From Lentzea albidocapillata subsp. violacea (GTDB lineage Bacteria; Actinomycetota; Actinomycetes; Mycobacteriales; Pseudonocardiaceae): a DNA stretch of 64,000 nucleotides. The notes under the pieces are model-generated. The model searched no databases and was not told the origin of the DNA. It worked only from the letters and a program-made list of their open reading frames with translations. This document shows, in pieces, positions 9,381 to 18,700 of the stretch (its first letter is position 1; every line of letters begins with the position of its first letter). The stretch covers positions 124,001 through 188,000 of the forward strand of contig NZ_FNET01000001.1 in assembly GCF_900100275.1 (NCBI RefSeq), written 5' to 3'. The translations under genes and the position numbers were made by a program.

Positions 9381-9427
9381 TCGAATCGAGCCCGCCGTTC
9401 GACGGAAGAGGTGTCGAACGAGTCGAA
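9381..9427. promoter_or_regulatory. Cluster of TCGAA half-sites upstream of GH95
   Basis: TCGAA at 9381, 9414 and 9423 (the last two 9 bp apart) and TTCGA at 9398. Four copies in 47 bp is far above expectation in this base composition. If GH95 started at the upstream GTG (9411), part of this would be coding; the family alignment favours the start at 9477. Confidence 0.3.
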
Positions 9428-9476
9428 TCGACGTCATCGCCTCCGCGAACCGTCCACGCACAGAGATGGTGCCGCG

Positions 9477-11636
9477 GTGACCCGCCTGTGGTTCGAGGCC
9501 CCCGCCGAAGCGTGGGAGGAAGCGTTGCCGCTGGGCACCGGCAGGCTCGGCGCGATGTGCTTCGGCGGCGTCGGCACCGAACTGGTGCAGCTCAACGACG
9601 ACCGGCTGTGGACAGGGTCGCCGCTGCCGGCGCCCTCCGGTGATCCAGGTCTGATGGAGCAGGCCCGTTCGCACGTGCTGGCCGGCTCACCTCGTGCGGC
9701 GGAAGAGGTGTTGCGACGCGTCCAGGGCCCTGACACCGCGAAGTACCTGCCGCTGGCCGACGTCTCGCTCGTCGGTGGGCCCGGCCCGGCCGAGGCCTAC
9801 CGGCGTGAGCTCGACCTGCGCACCGGCGTGTACTCGGTCTCCTACCGGACCGGGGAGACGGTGGTGCGGCGGGAAGCCGTGTGCCACGCGGGCCTGCACG
9901 TCCTGGCACTGCGGGTGACCGGTGCCGCCGTGAGTCCGGTGCTGAGCGGGTCGTTGCCCGGCGAGCACTTCACCGCGTCCGGCGGGATCGTCGGCGTGCG
10001 GGGCGTGGTGCCGTCCGGAATGGCCTGGGCGGCGGTCGTGGCGGTGGACGGCGACACGGTCTACGTCACCACGGAGGCCGGCTACCGCGGGCCTGGCACC
10101 GCGCCGGTGGACGATCCCGCCGAATGCTCCCGCGTGGCGGTCGAGCGGGTCGAACAGGCGCGCGGGCTGGGCTGGCCGACGTTCCTCGACCAGGCCGTCC
10201 AGGCCCACCGGACGTTGTTCGACCGGGTGAGCCTCCAGCTGGGCCCGGTGCCGGACCTGCCGACCGGCGAGCGGATCGCGCGGCCGGACCGGGCGTTGCC
10301 CGCGTTGCTGTTCCAGTACGGCCGCTACCTGCTGATCACGAGCTCCCGGCCGGGCACGCTGCCCGCGAACCTGCAGGGCATCTGGAATCCGCACACCGAT
10401 CCGCCGTGGCGCGGCAACTACACGCTCAACATCAACCTGCAGATGAACTACTGGCCGGCCGAGGTCACCGCCCTGCCCGAGTGCCACGAGCCGCTGCTGG
10501 AGTTCGTCGCGCAGCTGGCCGGACCCGGTGCGGCGACGGCGAAGGCGCTCTACGGCGCGCCGGGCTGGGTGGCGCACCACAACAGCGACCCGTGGTGCCT
10601 CACCACCCCGGTCGGCGCCGGCGATGGCGACCCGGCGTGGGCGAACTGGCCGATGGCCGCGGCGTGGCTGTGCCGGCACCTCCGCGACCACTACGCCTTC
10701 ACCGGTGACGTCGACTGGCTGCGTGACCACGCGTGGCCGGTGCTGCGCGGAGCGGCCGAGTTCTGCCTGCACTGGCTGATCTCGCGCGACGGCGTGCTCA
10801 CGACGGCGCCGTCGACGTCACCCGAGAACCACTACCTGGCCGGGGGAGAGCCGGTCGCGGCCGGCATCGGGTCGACGATGGACCTGGCGTTGACGGCGGA
10901 CCTGTTCGCCGGTCTGGTCGAGATCGCCGAGGTGCTAGGGCTGCGCGACGACGTGGTGGACGCGGTGCGCGAGGTCGAACTTCCGCCACCGCCGATCGGA
11001 TCGCACGGCGGGCTGCTGGAATGGGCCGACGAGGTGCCCGACGCGGAGCCGGACCATCGGCACGTGTCGCACCTGTTCGGTCTCTACCCCGGTGATCAGA
11101 TCGATCCCGTGCTCACCCCGGAACTGGCCGAGGCCGCACGGCGTGCGCTCGTCGCCAGGGGAGACGCGGGCACGGGCTGGTCGCTGGCCTGGAAAGCCGC
11201 GCTGTGGGCCCGGCTCGGTGACGGCGAACGCGCGCACGCGTTGCTGTCGATGTTGCTGACGGAGGCGACGGACGGCAGCCCGCACGGGGGAGGGGTGTAC
11301 CGCAACCTGCTGTGTGCGCACCCTCCGTTCCAGATCGACGGCAACTTCGGCGCCACCGCCGCGATCGCGGAGATGCTGCTGCAGAGCCACACCGGCGAGC
11401 TGCGCCTGCTGCCCGCGCTGCCTTCGGCGTGGCCGACCGGGGTGGTGCGCGGACTGCGGGCGCGGGGCGGCGTGGTGGTGGACCTGTGGTGGGACGGAGG
11501 GGAGTTGCAGGCTGTCGCGTTACGGGGTCTGCACGCTTCGAAGACAGTTGTCGTGACGTGCCAGGGCCATGCGGCGGAAGTGACGGTTCGGCCGGACGTT
11601 CAGCTGATGCTCGGCGAGAAGCTCGTCCCGCGGTGA
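9477..11636 (+). CDS. GH95 glycoside hydrolase (alpha-L-fucosidase or alpha-L-galactosidase), apparently cytoplasmic
   Basis: 719 residues from GTG 9477, where the family's N-terminal block begins ([20 protein letters not shown]); the in-frame GTG at 9411 would add 22 residues without family resemblance. Core blocks are [20 protein letters not shown] and [12 protein letters not shown] (the active-site asparagines), SPENHY with the likely acid near residue 450, and FQIDGNFG with the likely base-activating Asp. GH95 removes alpha-1,2-linked L-fucose or L-galactose, sugars found on xyloglucan and RG-I side chains. No signal peptide or membrane segment is visible, so it should act on imported oligosaccharides. 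It is divergent from the secreted PL11. Which sugar it prefers cannot be read from sequence. Confidence 0.85.
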   Translation: MTRLWFEAPAEAWEEALPLGTGRLGAMCFGGVGTELVQLNDDRLWTGSPLPAPSGDPGLMEQARSHVLAGSPRAAEEVLRRVQGPDTAKYLPLADVSLVGGPGPAEAYRRELDLRTGVYSVSYRTGETVVRREAVCHAGLHVLALRVTGAAVSPVLSGSLPGEHFTASGGIVGVRGVVPSGMAWAAVVAVDGDTVYVTTEAGYRGPGTAPVDDPAECSRVAVERVEQARGLGWPTFLDQAVQAHRTLFDRVSLQLGPVPDLPTGERIARPDRALPALLFQYGRYLLITSSRPGTLPANLQGIWNPHTDPPWRGNYTLNINLQMNYWPAEVTALPECHEPLLEFVAQLAGPGAATAKALYGAPGWVAHHNSDPWCLTTPVGAGDGDPAWANWPMAAAWLCRHLRDHYAFTGDVDWLRDHAWPVLRGAAEFCLHWLISRDGVLTTAPSTSPENHYLAGGEPVAAGIGSTMDLALTADLFAGLVEIAEVLGLRDDVVDAVREVELPPPPIGSHGGLLEWADEVPDAEPDHRHVSHLFGLYPGDQIDPVLTPELAEAARRALVARGDAGTGWSLAWKAALWARLGDGERAHALLSMLLTEATDGSPHGGGVYRNLLCAHPPFQIDGNFGATAAIAEMLLQSHTGELRLLPALPSAWPTGVVRGLRARGGVVVDLWWDGGELQAVALRGLHASKTVVVTCQGHAAEVTVRPDVQLMLGEKLVPR

Positions 11637-11639
11637 CGA

Positions 11640-11670
11640 ACGGCCGCGCCCCGCATGGGGGCGCGGCCGT
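11640..11670. terminator. GC-rich hairpin between convergent GH95 and EEP genes
   Basis: A 13-bp perfect stem (11640-11652 with 11658-11670) around a 5-base loop, followed by CTTGTG. It lies 4 bases after the GH95 stop and about 27 bases from the opposing stop; it has no strong U tract. Confidence 0.75.
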
Positions 11671-11696
11671 CTTGTGCGAAACACCGCGCGGGTCTG

Positions 11697-12989
11697 TCAG
11701 GCGGGCACGAAGATCGCGCCGAGCCGGTCGATCTCGGTGCCCGACCGGCCGGTGAACCCGGCGATGCGCCAGCCCGCGGGTGCGGTGACGGTGACCGTCT
11801 CCCCGGTCGGCTGCCCCGCCGAGAGCGTGCGCCCCCGGCTGGTGGTGAAGGCGGCCGAGAACACCCGCGTGTGGCCGTTGTGCTTGCTCTGGCTCAGTTT
11901 CGCGGACACGAAGTGTTCACCCGGCTCGAGCGTGAGCGACGTCGCCGTGCCGCCGGAGCCGCCGTGGGTGAGCGTCGTGCCGTTCGTGAGCGTGGCCGCG
12001 ATCTGGTCCAACCTGCTGCCACCGCGCAATGTGAGCGTGCGCACGGCGCCCAGGTCGACCGCCGCGATGTCGGTGAACGGGCTTCCGTGCGGACCGCCGG
12101 CTTCGGCACTGAGCTGGATGTTGTCGTCCGCCGTCCAGTCGAACCGGGTGGCGATCGGGTAGTGGTCGGACAGCGGCCTGCCCTGGGAGTCGAGAAAGGC
12201 CGCGTTGTCGTTGCGGTAGTCCCGCGCGGTCAGGGTGATCTGCCGGTTGCCGCGGTAGAGGATCTTGTCGACCACCTCGCAGGAGTCGGTGACCGCGGCC
12301 GGGTCGCACACGAGTGCCGGAGCGCCCGCCGCAGGTGCCTGGCCACCGCGTTCGAGCTGGACCCACGCGTCGGTCAGGTCGTTGGTGGTGACGAGCTCGC
12401 GGATGTTGTCGTCGGCACGGGTGTAGCGGGTGTTGGTGTCGCCCATGACGATGACCGCGTTGCCCGCCGAGTTCGCGGCGATGTACCGGGAGAGCTGGGT
12501 GATGTTCGACCTGCGCGCCGCGAGGTCGGCGGTCTCGACGCCCGCGTTGGGGTGCAGGTTGTACAGGTCGACGCTCACCCCGGCCGCCAGCGTGATCCGC
12601 TTGTAGGTGAACCCCTTGGGCGTGAGGCAGTCCGTGCCGTTGCAGGACGACCACTTCGTGCGTTCGAGGTCGCTGTACGGCCGGTGCGACAGCGTGTTCA
12701 GGCCGCTGCCGAACGGGACGCCACCGCTAGTGGGCGTGCGATGGGCGTGGTTGTCGCCCGCGTACAGGGCCGCGTGGTAGTTGAAGTCCTCCTGGACGTT
12801 GACGACGTCATACGGCGCTAGACGCGGGCTGATCAACGGAGTGTTCACGGCGGGGTCGCCGGACGACAGCGGCTCCGGCAGACCCGCCACGTTGTAGGTC
12901 AGCACCTCGAAGCTGCCACCGGTGGCAGCGTGGGCCGGCGTGGTGAGTGCTGCCAGCACCACGGGGATCAGGAGCAGGGGTCTGATCAT
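11697..12989 (-). CDS. Secreted endonuclease/exonuclease/phosphatase-fold protein with C-terminal jacalin-like lectin domain
   Basis: 430 residues from ATG 12989, which places a signal peptide ([21 protein letters not shown]) at the N-terminus; GTG 13004 is an alternative. The EEP domain (about 25-285) keeps the expected catalytic set: Glu in VNVQED, His in NLHPN, Asp/Asn in MGDTNTR, and the closing SDHYPI. This is the fold of secreted sphingomyelinases, DNases and inositol phosphatases; the substrate is not readable. Residues about 290-430 form a jacalin-like beta-prism ([40 protein letters not shown]), a carbohydrate-binding module. The start overlaps the stop of an upstream fragment (TGATG), suggesting it was once downstream in an operon. 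It sits in the carbohydrate block but may serve nutrient phosphate or attack on neighbours. Confidence 0.75.
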   Translation of the reverse strand: MIRPLLLIPVVLAALTTPAHAATGGSFEVLTYNVAGLPEPLSSGDPAVNTPLISPRLAPYDVVNVQEDFNYHAALYAGDNHAHRTPTSGGVPFGSGLNTLSHRPYSDLERTKWSSCNGTDCLTPKGFTYKRITLAAGVSVDLYNLHPNAGVETADLAARRSNITQLSRYIAANSAGNAVIVMGDTNTRYTRADDNIRELVTTNDLTDAWVQLERGGQAPAAGAPALVCDPAAVTDSCEVVDKILYRGNRQITLTARDYRNDNAAFLDSQGRPLSDHYPIATRFDWTADDNIQLSAEAGGPHGSPFTDIAAVDLGAVRTLTLRGGSRLDQIAATLTNGTTLTHGGSGGTATSLTLEPGEHFVSAKLSQSKHNGHTRVFSAAFTTSRGRTLSAGQPTGETVTVTAPAGWRIAGFTGRSGTEIDRLGAIFVPA

Positions 12990-13024
12990 CAGTTGTGCGT
13001 CCACTTCTGATTGACGGCGCCGTC
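12989..13024 (-). pseudogene. Possible remnant of a ricin-type (CBM13) domain C-terminus
   Basis: The minus-strand frame ending at 12989 closes with DGAVNQKWTHN and a stop that overlaps the ATG of the EEP gene (TGATG). The pattern GxxNQKW is the hallmark of the last ricin-type repeat, yet the sequence before it shows no lectin or enzyme resemblance. The simplest reading is the tail of a deleted secreted enzyme gene. With only about 12 informative codons, chance resemblance remains possible. Confidence 0.35.
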
Positions 13025-13366
13025 GCGAGTGAGCGTTAACAGCATTGGTGCAGGCCGACTTTCATTTTGCAGGGAGTTTCGAGAGAGAAGCGTTCTGAAA
13101 ATGATGTGAGCGCTGACATACTGAGGCGGCGGAGTGGGGCCGTCAACCGCCTGGCGGACGTTCGCGAAAGATTCGACGGACGCCTTCGACGGTGTGGCAG
13201 AGGTTGTCCGGCAGGACAAACCCGACGTCAGCCGCGTGTCCGCACCGGACAGGTTCCGGCGGTGGGCCACTCGGCGGTGTCCTCGGGTGATCGGCTGGCT
13301 AGTGTCCGGATTCTGGGAGCGCTCCCAGAATCCTTGAGTTCAGCGAACATTTCCCTGGAGGTCGTC
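13005..13366. other. Noncoding divergent region upstream of EEP and mannanase genes
   Basis: The longest gene-free stretch in the window (362 bp). It holds the ricin-like remnant at its left edge, a 14-bp near-palindrome TGTGAGCGCTGACA at 13105-13118 (12 of 14 positions symmetric, E. coli lac-operator-like), TTCGA at 13078, 13172 and 13185, and the CebR-type palindrome at 13308-13333 with a possible -10 TAGTGT (13300-13305). I see no gene in it. Confidence 0.6.
13308..13333. promoter_or_regulatory. CebR-type operator: 26-bp perfect palindrome containing TGGGAGCGCTCCCA
   Basis: The centre (13314-13327) is identical to the consensus bound by CebR, the cellobiose-responsive LacI-family repressor of Streptomyces; symmetry extends six more base pairs on each side. 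It directly follows a possible -10 (TAGTGT, 13300-13305) and lies 33 bp before the mannanase start, so bound repressor would block initiation. No cebR homologue is recognisable in this window beyond the LacI genes listed, so control is probably in trans. Confidence 0.88.
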
Positions 13367-15631
13367 GTGACCTTGCGATTTCTCCGAGCGGTGGTGACCG
13401 GTCTGCTGCTGGCGGCCTGTGTGGTCATCGCTCCCACCGCGGCGAACGCCGCCGCTCCCGCACGAGTGATGGCGCTCGGTGACTCCATCACCGGCTCCCC
13501 GGGGTGCTGGCGGGCGCTGCTCTGGAAACACCTGCAGGACACCGGGTACACCGACGTCGACTTCGTCGGCTCACTGCCGGCGCCGGGCTGTGGCTTCACC
13601 TACGACGGCGAGAACGAGGGCCACGGCGGCTATCTCGCGACTAACATCGCGCGGGACAACCAACTTCCCGGCTGGCTCTCCTCGGCGCGGCCGGACGTCG
13701 TGCTCATGCACCTGGGCACCAACGACGTCTGGAACAACATCCCCGCGAGCACGATCCTGAACGCCTACAGCACGTTGCTCGGTCAGATGCGAGCGAGCAA
13801 CCCGGCGATCAAGCTGGTCGTCGCCCAGATCATCCCGATGAACCCGTCGAACTGCTCCGCGTGCGGGCAGCGCGTGACCGACCTGAACGCCGCGATCCCC
13901 GGCTGGGCACGGGCGAACAGCACGGCGGCATCGCCGATCACGGTGGTGGACCAGTGGACCGGGTTCAGCACCGCGGCCGACACCACCGACGGTGTGCACC
14001 CCAACACCTCCACCGGTATCCAGAAGATCGAGAGCCGCTGGTACCCGGCGCTCGTGTCCGCGCTGGGGGCCGAACCCCCGGCCGCCGTGGGCCTGCACGT
14101 CGAGGGCGCGCGGGTCGTCGAGGGCGACGGCACGCCGTTCGTCATGCGCGGCGTGAACCACGCCCACGTCTGGTACCAGTCGCAGACGAGGGCCTTCGCG
14201 GACATCAAGTCCTTCGGCGCCAACACGGTGCGTGTCGTGCTCGGCAGCGGTCAGCGGTGGGGCCCGACCCCGGCGGCGGAGGTCGGCAGCGTCGTCGGGC
14301 TGTGCAAGCAGTCGAAGCTGATCTGCGTGCTGGAGGTCCACGACACCACCGGTTACGGCGAGCAGAGCGGGGCCGCGACCCTCGACCAGGCGGCCAGTTA
14401 CTGGATCAGCGTGGCCAGCGCGCTCAAGGGACAGGAGAACTACGTCGTCATCAACCTGGGCAACGAGCCGTTCGGCAACAACGCCCAGGTCAGTGCCACG
14501 TGGGCGAGCGCGACGAGCAGCGCGATCAGCCGGTTGCGCGGAGCCGGGCTGCAGCACCTGCTGATGGCGGACGCGCCGATGTGGGGCCAGGACTGGGGGA
14601 ACATCATGCGCGACAACGCGGCGTCGGTGCTCAACGCCGATCCGCAGCGCAACACCGTGTTCTCCATCCACATGTACGGCGTCTACAACACCGCGGACAA
14701 GGTCAACGCCTACTTCGACGCGTTCAGGTCGGTGGGTCTGCCCCTGGTGGTGGGGGAGTTCGGGCACAACCACAGCGATGGTGACCCGGACGAGGACACG
14801 ATCCTGGCTCAGGCGCAGGCCCGCGGCCTCGGTTACCTCGGCTGGTCGTGGAGCGGCAACAGCAGCGACGTCGGCTACCTCGACATGGTCAACTCCTTCG
14901 ACCCGGCGAGCCTGACCTCGTGGGGTCAGCGGATCCTCAACGGCACCAACGGAATCCGGCAGACCTCGAAGGAGGCCACGATCTACGGCGGCGGCAACCC
15001 GGGTGACACCCAGCCGCCGTCGACGCCGGGCACTCCGACGTCGTCGGGCGTGACGTCCACGGGCCTGACGCTGAACTGGACGGCGTCGACGGACAACGTC
15101 GGCGTCACCGGTTACGACGTGCTCCGCGCCGTGGGCAGCGGGTCCTTCACGCAGGTGGGCTCGACGGCGACGACCTCGTTCGCCGACAGCGGCCTCACCC
15201 CGTCGACCACCTACCGGTACCAGGTGCGGGCGAAGGACGCCGCCGGCAACGTGTCGGCCAGTTCCGGCATCGTGTCGGTGACGACCAGTGCGGGTGGCGG
15301 CACCGGTGCCTGCAAGGTCGGCTACTCGGGCCAGAACTGGGGCGGCGGCAACGGCTTCACCGCCAGCATCGCCGTCACCAACACCGGCACGAGCGCGATC
15401 AACGGCTGGACGCTGGCCTTCAGCTACGCGAACGGCCAGCGCGTGACCCTGCCTGGGTGGGGCGCGACGTTCGCCCAGTCCGGCGCTGCCGTCACCGCGA
15501 CCAACCTGACCTGGAACGCCACTCTCGCACCGAACGCGTCCACGACCATCGGGTTCAACGGCACGTTCAGCGGGTCCAACCCGGCACCGTCGTCGTTCAC
15601 ACTCAACGGGAGCACCTGCACGGTCGGCTGA
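13367..15631 (+). CDS. Secreted multidomain CE3 esterase - GH5_8 beta-mannanase - FN3 - CBM2
   Basis: 754 residues from GTG 13367, chosen because an SD (CTGGAGG) precedes it and a Sec signal peptide follows (LLLAACVVIAPTAANAA). Domain 1 (about 32-230) is an SGNH esterase like CE3: S40 in LGDSITG, GTND at 117-120, H211 in DGVHPN. Domain 2 (about 240-540) is GH5 subfamily 8 mannanase: FVMRGVNHAHVWYQ, VLEVHDTTGYGE, acid/base E367 in LGNEPF, nucleophile E464 in VVGEFGH. An FN3 domain (about 550-640) and a cellulose-binding CBM2 (about 645-754, paired cysteines) follow. One chain can thus deacetylate and cut mannan while anchored to cellulose. The CebR-type box upstream ties it to cellulose breakdown products. 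Confidence 0.93.
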   Translation: MTLRFLRAVVTGLLLAACVVIAPTAANAAAPARVMALGDSITGSPGCWRALLWKHLQDTGYTDVDFVGSLPAPGCGFTYDGENEGHGGYLATNIARDNQLPGWLSSARPDVVLMHLGTNDVWNNIPASTILNAYSTLLGQMRASNPAIKLVVAQIIPMNPSNCSACGQRVTDLNAAIPGWARANSTAASPITVVDQWTGFSTAADTTDGVHPNTSTGIQKIESRWYPALVSALGAEPPAAVGLHVEGARVVEGDGTPFVMRGVNHAHVWYQSQTRAFADIKSFGANTVRVVLGSGQRWGPTPAAEVGSVVGLCKQSKLICVLEVHDTTGYGEQSGAATLDQAASYWISVASALKGQENYVVINLGNEPFGNNAQVSATWASATSSAISRLRGAGLQHLLMADAPMWGQDWGNIMRDNAASVLNADPQRNTVFSIHMYGVYNTADKVNAYFDAFRSVGLPLVVGEFGHNHSDGDPDEDTILAQAQARGLGYLGWSWSGNSSDVGYLDMVNSFDPASLTSWGQRILNGTNGIRQTSKEATIYGGGNPGDTQPPSTPGTPTSSGVTSTGLTLNWTASTDNVGVTGYDVLRAVGSGSFTQVGSTATTSFADSGLTPSTTYRYQVRAKDAAGNVSASSGIVSVTTSAGGGTGACKVGYSGQNWGGGNGFTASIAVTNTGTSAINGWTLAFSYANGQRVTLPGWGATFAQSGAAVTATNLTWNATLAPNASTTIGFNGTFSGSNPAPSSFTLNGSTCTVG

Positions 15632-15650
15632 GTCTGCGTTTACACGATTC

Positions 15651-15680
15651 AACAGGCTGTCCGATTGCGGACAGCCTGTT
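15651..15680 (+). terminator. Hairpin terminator after the mannanase gene
   Basis: A 13-bp perfect stem (15651-15663 with 15668-15680) around a 4-base loop, extended below by ACACGA/TCGTGT pairing. It begins 19 bases after the stop codon and just precedes the GH78 promoter. Confidence 0.85.
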
Positions 15681-15690
15681 GTCGTGTGCC

Positions 15691-15719
15691 TTGACACACC
15701 TCCTCTCACCCAACACGCT
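15691..15719 (+). promoter_or_regulatory. Promoter of the GH78 gene
   Basis: Consensus -35 TTGACA (15691-15696), 17-bp spacer, weak -10 CACGCT (15714-15719). The TGAAACGTTTCA operator lies 18 bp further on, near or just past the expected transcription start. Confidence 0.55.
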
Positions 15720-15736
15720 GGGCCCGCTGCCGCGAT

Positions 15737-15748
15737 TGAAACGTTTCA
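15737..15748. promoter_or_regulatory. LacI-family operator TGAAACGTTTCA before GH78
   Basis: Identical to the 12-bp palindrome before PL11 at 4159-4170. Its position just downstream of the promoter suits repression by blocking transcription. RhaR, whose own intergenic region carries an 11/12 match, is the likely binder. Confidence 0.8.
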
Positions 15749-15772
15749 TCCAGCGACGAAGGTGGAGGCGAC

Positions 15773-18700
15773 GTGCGCAGACGGGTGTTCCTCAGGACGT
15801 CGGCGGTCGGGCTGACCGCCACCGCACTGCCGGTCGGGACGGCACACGCCGCACCACCGGAGCGCGCCGGTGGGGTGCGCGTGGTGCGCACGAGCGTGGA
15901 GTACGCGGAAACGTTGCTGGGCACGGACGTCACCGCGCCCCGGCTCGGCTGGGTACTCGCGGCCGGTGGCACCGGTGCCCGGCAGACCGCCTACCAGATC
16001 GAGGTCGGCACCGCGCCCGGCCGCGCGGACGTCTGGCAGTCCGGCAAGGTCGGCTCCGACCACACCACGGGAGTCGCTTACGCGGGCAAGGAACTGCAGC
16101 CGCGCACCCGCTACCACTGGCGCGTCCGGGTGTGGGACGGCGCGAACCGGCCGTCGGCATGGAGCACCACGAACTGGTGGGAGACGGCGCTGCTCGGCAC
16201 GCCGTGGCAGGCGCGGTGGATCGGCGCCACGGACACGTCGATCGGCTTCACCGGCGCGAGGTGGATCTGGTCGGCCACGACACCGGCCGCGAGCCGGTGG
16301 TTCCGCACGTCGGTCGAGCTTCCGGCGGACGCGGTCAGGGCCAGGCTCGTCGCGACGGCGGACGACGACTTCACCCTGTACGTCAACGGGTCCGAGGTCC
16401 TGCACGTGCCCGAGCAGGTCGACGTCTGGAAGGTCGGGCAACGCGCCGACGTGACCCGCCTGGCCGGCCGGCGGATCGTGCTGGCCGCCCGTGCCACCAA
16501 CAGGTCGGCGGGACCGGCCGGTTTCCTGCTGCGCCTGCTGGTCGATCTGGCCGATGGTCAGCGCGAGGTGGTCACCGGCCCCGGCTGGAAGGTCGCCGAG
16601 ACAGAGCAACCCGGCTGGCAGGCACCGGACTTCGACGACTCGGCGTGGGGTCCGGCGACGGTGCTCGACCCGTACGGCCAGGGCCCGTGGGGTGCGAACG
16701 TCACGGTGAAGGAGCAGCCGGCGCCGTTGCTGCGCAGGGAGTTCGCGCTCACCAAGCCGGTCAGGCGGGCCCGGCTGTACGTCAGCGGCCTCGCCTACCA
16801 CGAGACCGAGATCAACGGCCGCCGCGTCGGCGACCGAGTGCTCGACCCCGGCTTCACCGACTACGACAACACGGTCCTCTACGCGACGCACGACGTCACG
16901 AGTCTCGTTCGCAGTGGCCGCAACGCGATCGGCGTGACGCTGGGCCGCGGCTTCTACGGCATGAAGACGCCGAACGTGTGGCGGTGGGAGCGCCCGCCGT
17001 GGCACGACGAGCCGAAACTGCTGGCACAGCTGGAGATCGACCACCCGGACGGCACGCGCACCACCATCACGTCGGACGACCAGTGGCGCCTGACCGACGG
17101 CCCCACGGTGTCGAACTCGCTCTACACCGGCGAGACCTACGACGCCCGCCTCGCCCCGCGCGACTGGACAAAACCCGGCTTCGACGACGGTGCGTGGCAG
17201 CGCACTTCCGTCAGGCCCGCACCGAAGGGCACGCTGAAAGCCCAGGAGCACGAACCGATCCGCGTGATCGAGTCGATCAGGCCGACTGTGAGCGTTCTCA
17301 AGCCCGGGGTCTTCGTGGCCGACATGGGCCGCACGATGTCCGGCTGGACCCAGCTCACCGTCACCGCTCCCGCGGGCACGACGGTGCGGCTCAAGCACGG
17401 TGAGACGCTGAACTCCGATGGCAGCGTTCACATGGAGAACGGTCACGTCAGCGGTGGCCGGATCCAGCTCGACGAGTACATCTGTGCCGGGGGCACGGAG
17501 ACCTGGGAACCGAAGTTCTCCTACAAGGGCTTCCGCTACGTCGAGGTGACCGGCCTGACGGAGGCACCGAAGCTGGTCGGGCGCCTGGTGCACTCGGACG
17601 TGCCGCAGGTCAGCACGTTCCGCTGCTCCGAGCCGTTGTTCGAGCAGTACGACGCCGCGATGCGCCGCACGGTCGCGAACAACCTGCACGGCATCCCCAC
17701 CGACACCCCGACCTACGAGAAGAACGGCTGGACCGGCGACGCCCAGGTCGGCGCGCCGTCGATGCTCGCCGAGTTCGGCATGGCGAAGTTCTTCACGAAG
17801 TGGCTCGGCGATCTCGCGGACAGCCAGGACGCGGCCGGCCAGCTACCGGTGATCGTGCCGAGCGGCGGCTGGGGTTACCGCGAACTCGCGCCCGCGCCCG
17901 AGTGGACGACCGTGTACCCGTTCGTGCTGCGGGAGATGTACCGGACCTACGGCGACGACCGGTTGCCCGCGCAGCACTGGCCGATCCTCACCCGCTACCT
18001 GGACTGGGAGATCGGCAGGCTGCGCGACGGCCTCGCGGTCACCGCGCTCGGCGACTTCCTGCCACCCGGCTCCGGTGGCATCCCGCCGGAGGACACCCGG
18101 CTCACCGCGACCGCGTACCTCTACCGGGCGCTGCTGCACACCGCCGAACTCGGTGACGTGATCGGCAAACCCGTCCCGCGCTACCGCGAAGTGGCGGCCG
18201 GCCTGTTGTCAGCGTTCAACAAGGCGTTCCTGGACGGCCACTACCGCACCGCCAAGGACAAGGACTACCGGCAGACGTCCAACGCGATCCCGCTCGCGTT
18301 CGGCATGGTGCCCGCAGGCTCCGTCCAGACCGTCGCGGACAAGCTAGCGAGCGAGGTCCGGGCGAACGGCAACCACGTCAACGTCGGCTGCCTCGGCGCC
18401 AGCGTGCTGCTACAGGCGTTGGGCGACAACGGTCACGCCGACGTCGCGCACGCCATGGCCACCGAGCGGTCGTACCCGAGCTGGGGCCACTGGTTCTCGA
18501 ACGGCGCCGACACCATGTGGGAGATGTGGGACACCGGTACCCGTTCGCGCAACCACTACTTCAAGGGCACCATCGCGCAGTGGCTGTACGAGCACGTCGC
18601 CGGTCTGCGACCGGGCGACGCGGGCTACCGGACGTTCGTGGTCCGGCCTTCCGCGACCGCCCTGTCGTGGGCGCGGATCGAGTTCGAGAGCGTGCGCGGA

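Noticed and set aside
9411..9476. Upstream in-frame GTG for GH95
   Set aside because: The extra 22 residues have no family match and lie over the TCGAA cluster; the GH95 N-terminal block begins right after GTG 9477.
13105..13118. E. coli lac-operator-like TGTGAGCGCTGACA
   Set aside because: Symmetric at 12 of 14 positions but seen once, about 100 bp from the nearest start, with no matching regulator; kept only as a note in the region entry.
13204..13219. Small hairpin TTGTCC/GGACAA in the region before the mannanase
   Set aside because: Six base pairs only, in a GC-rich region; not distinguishable from chance.
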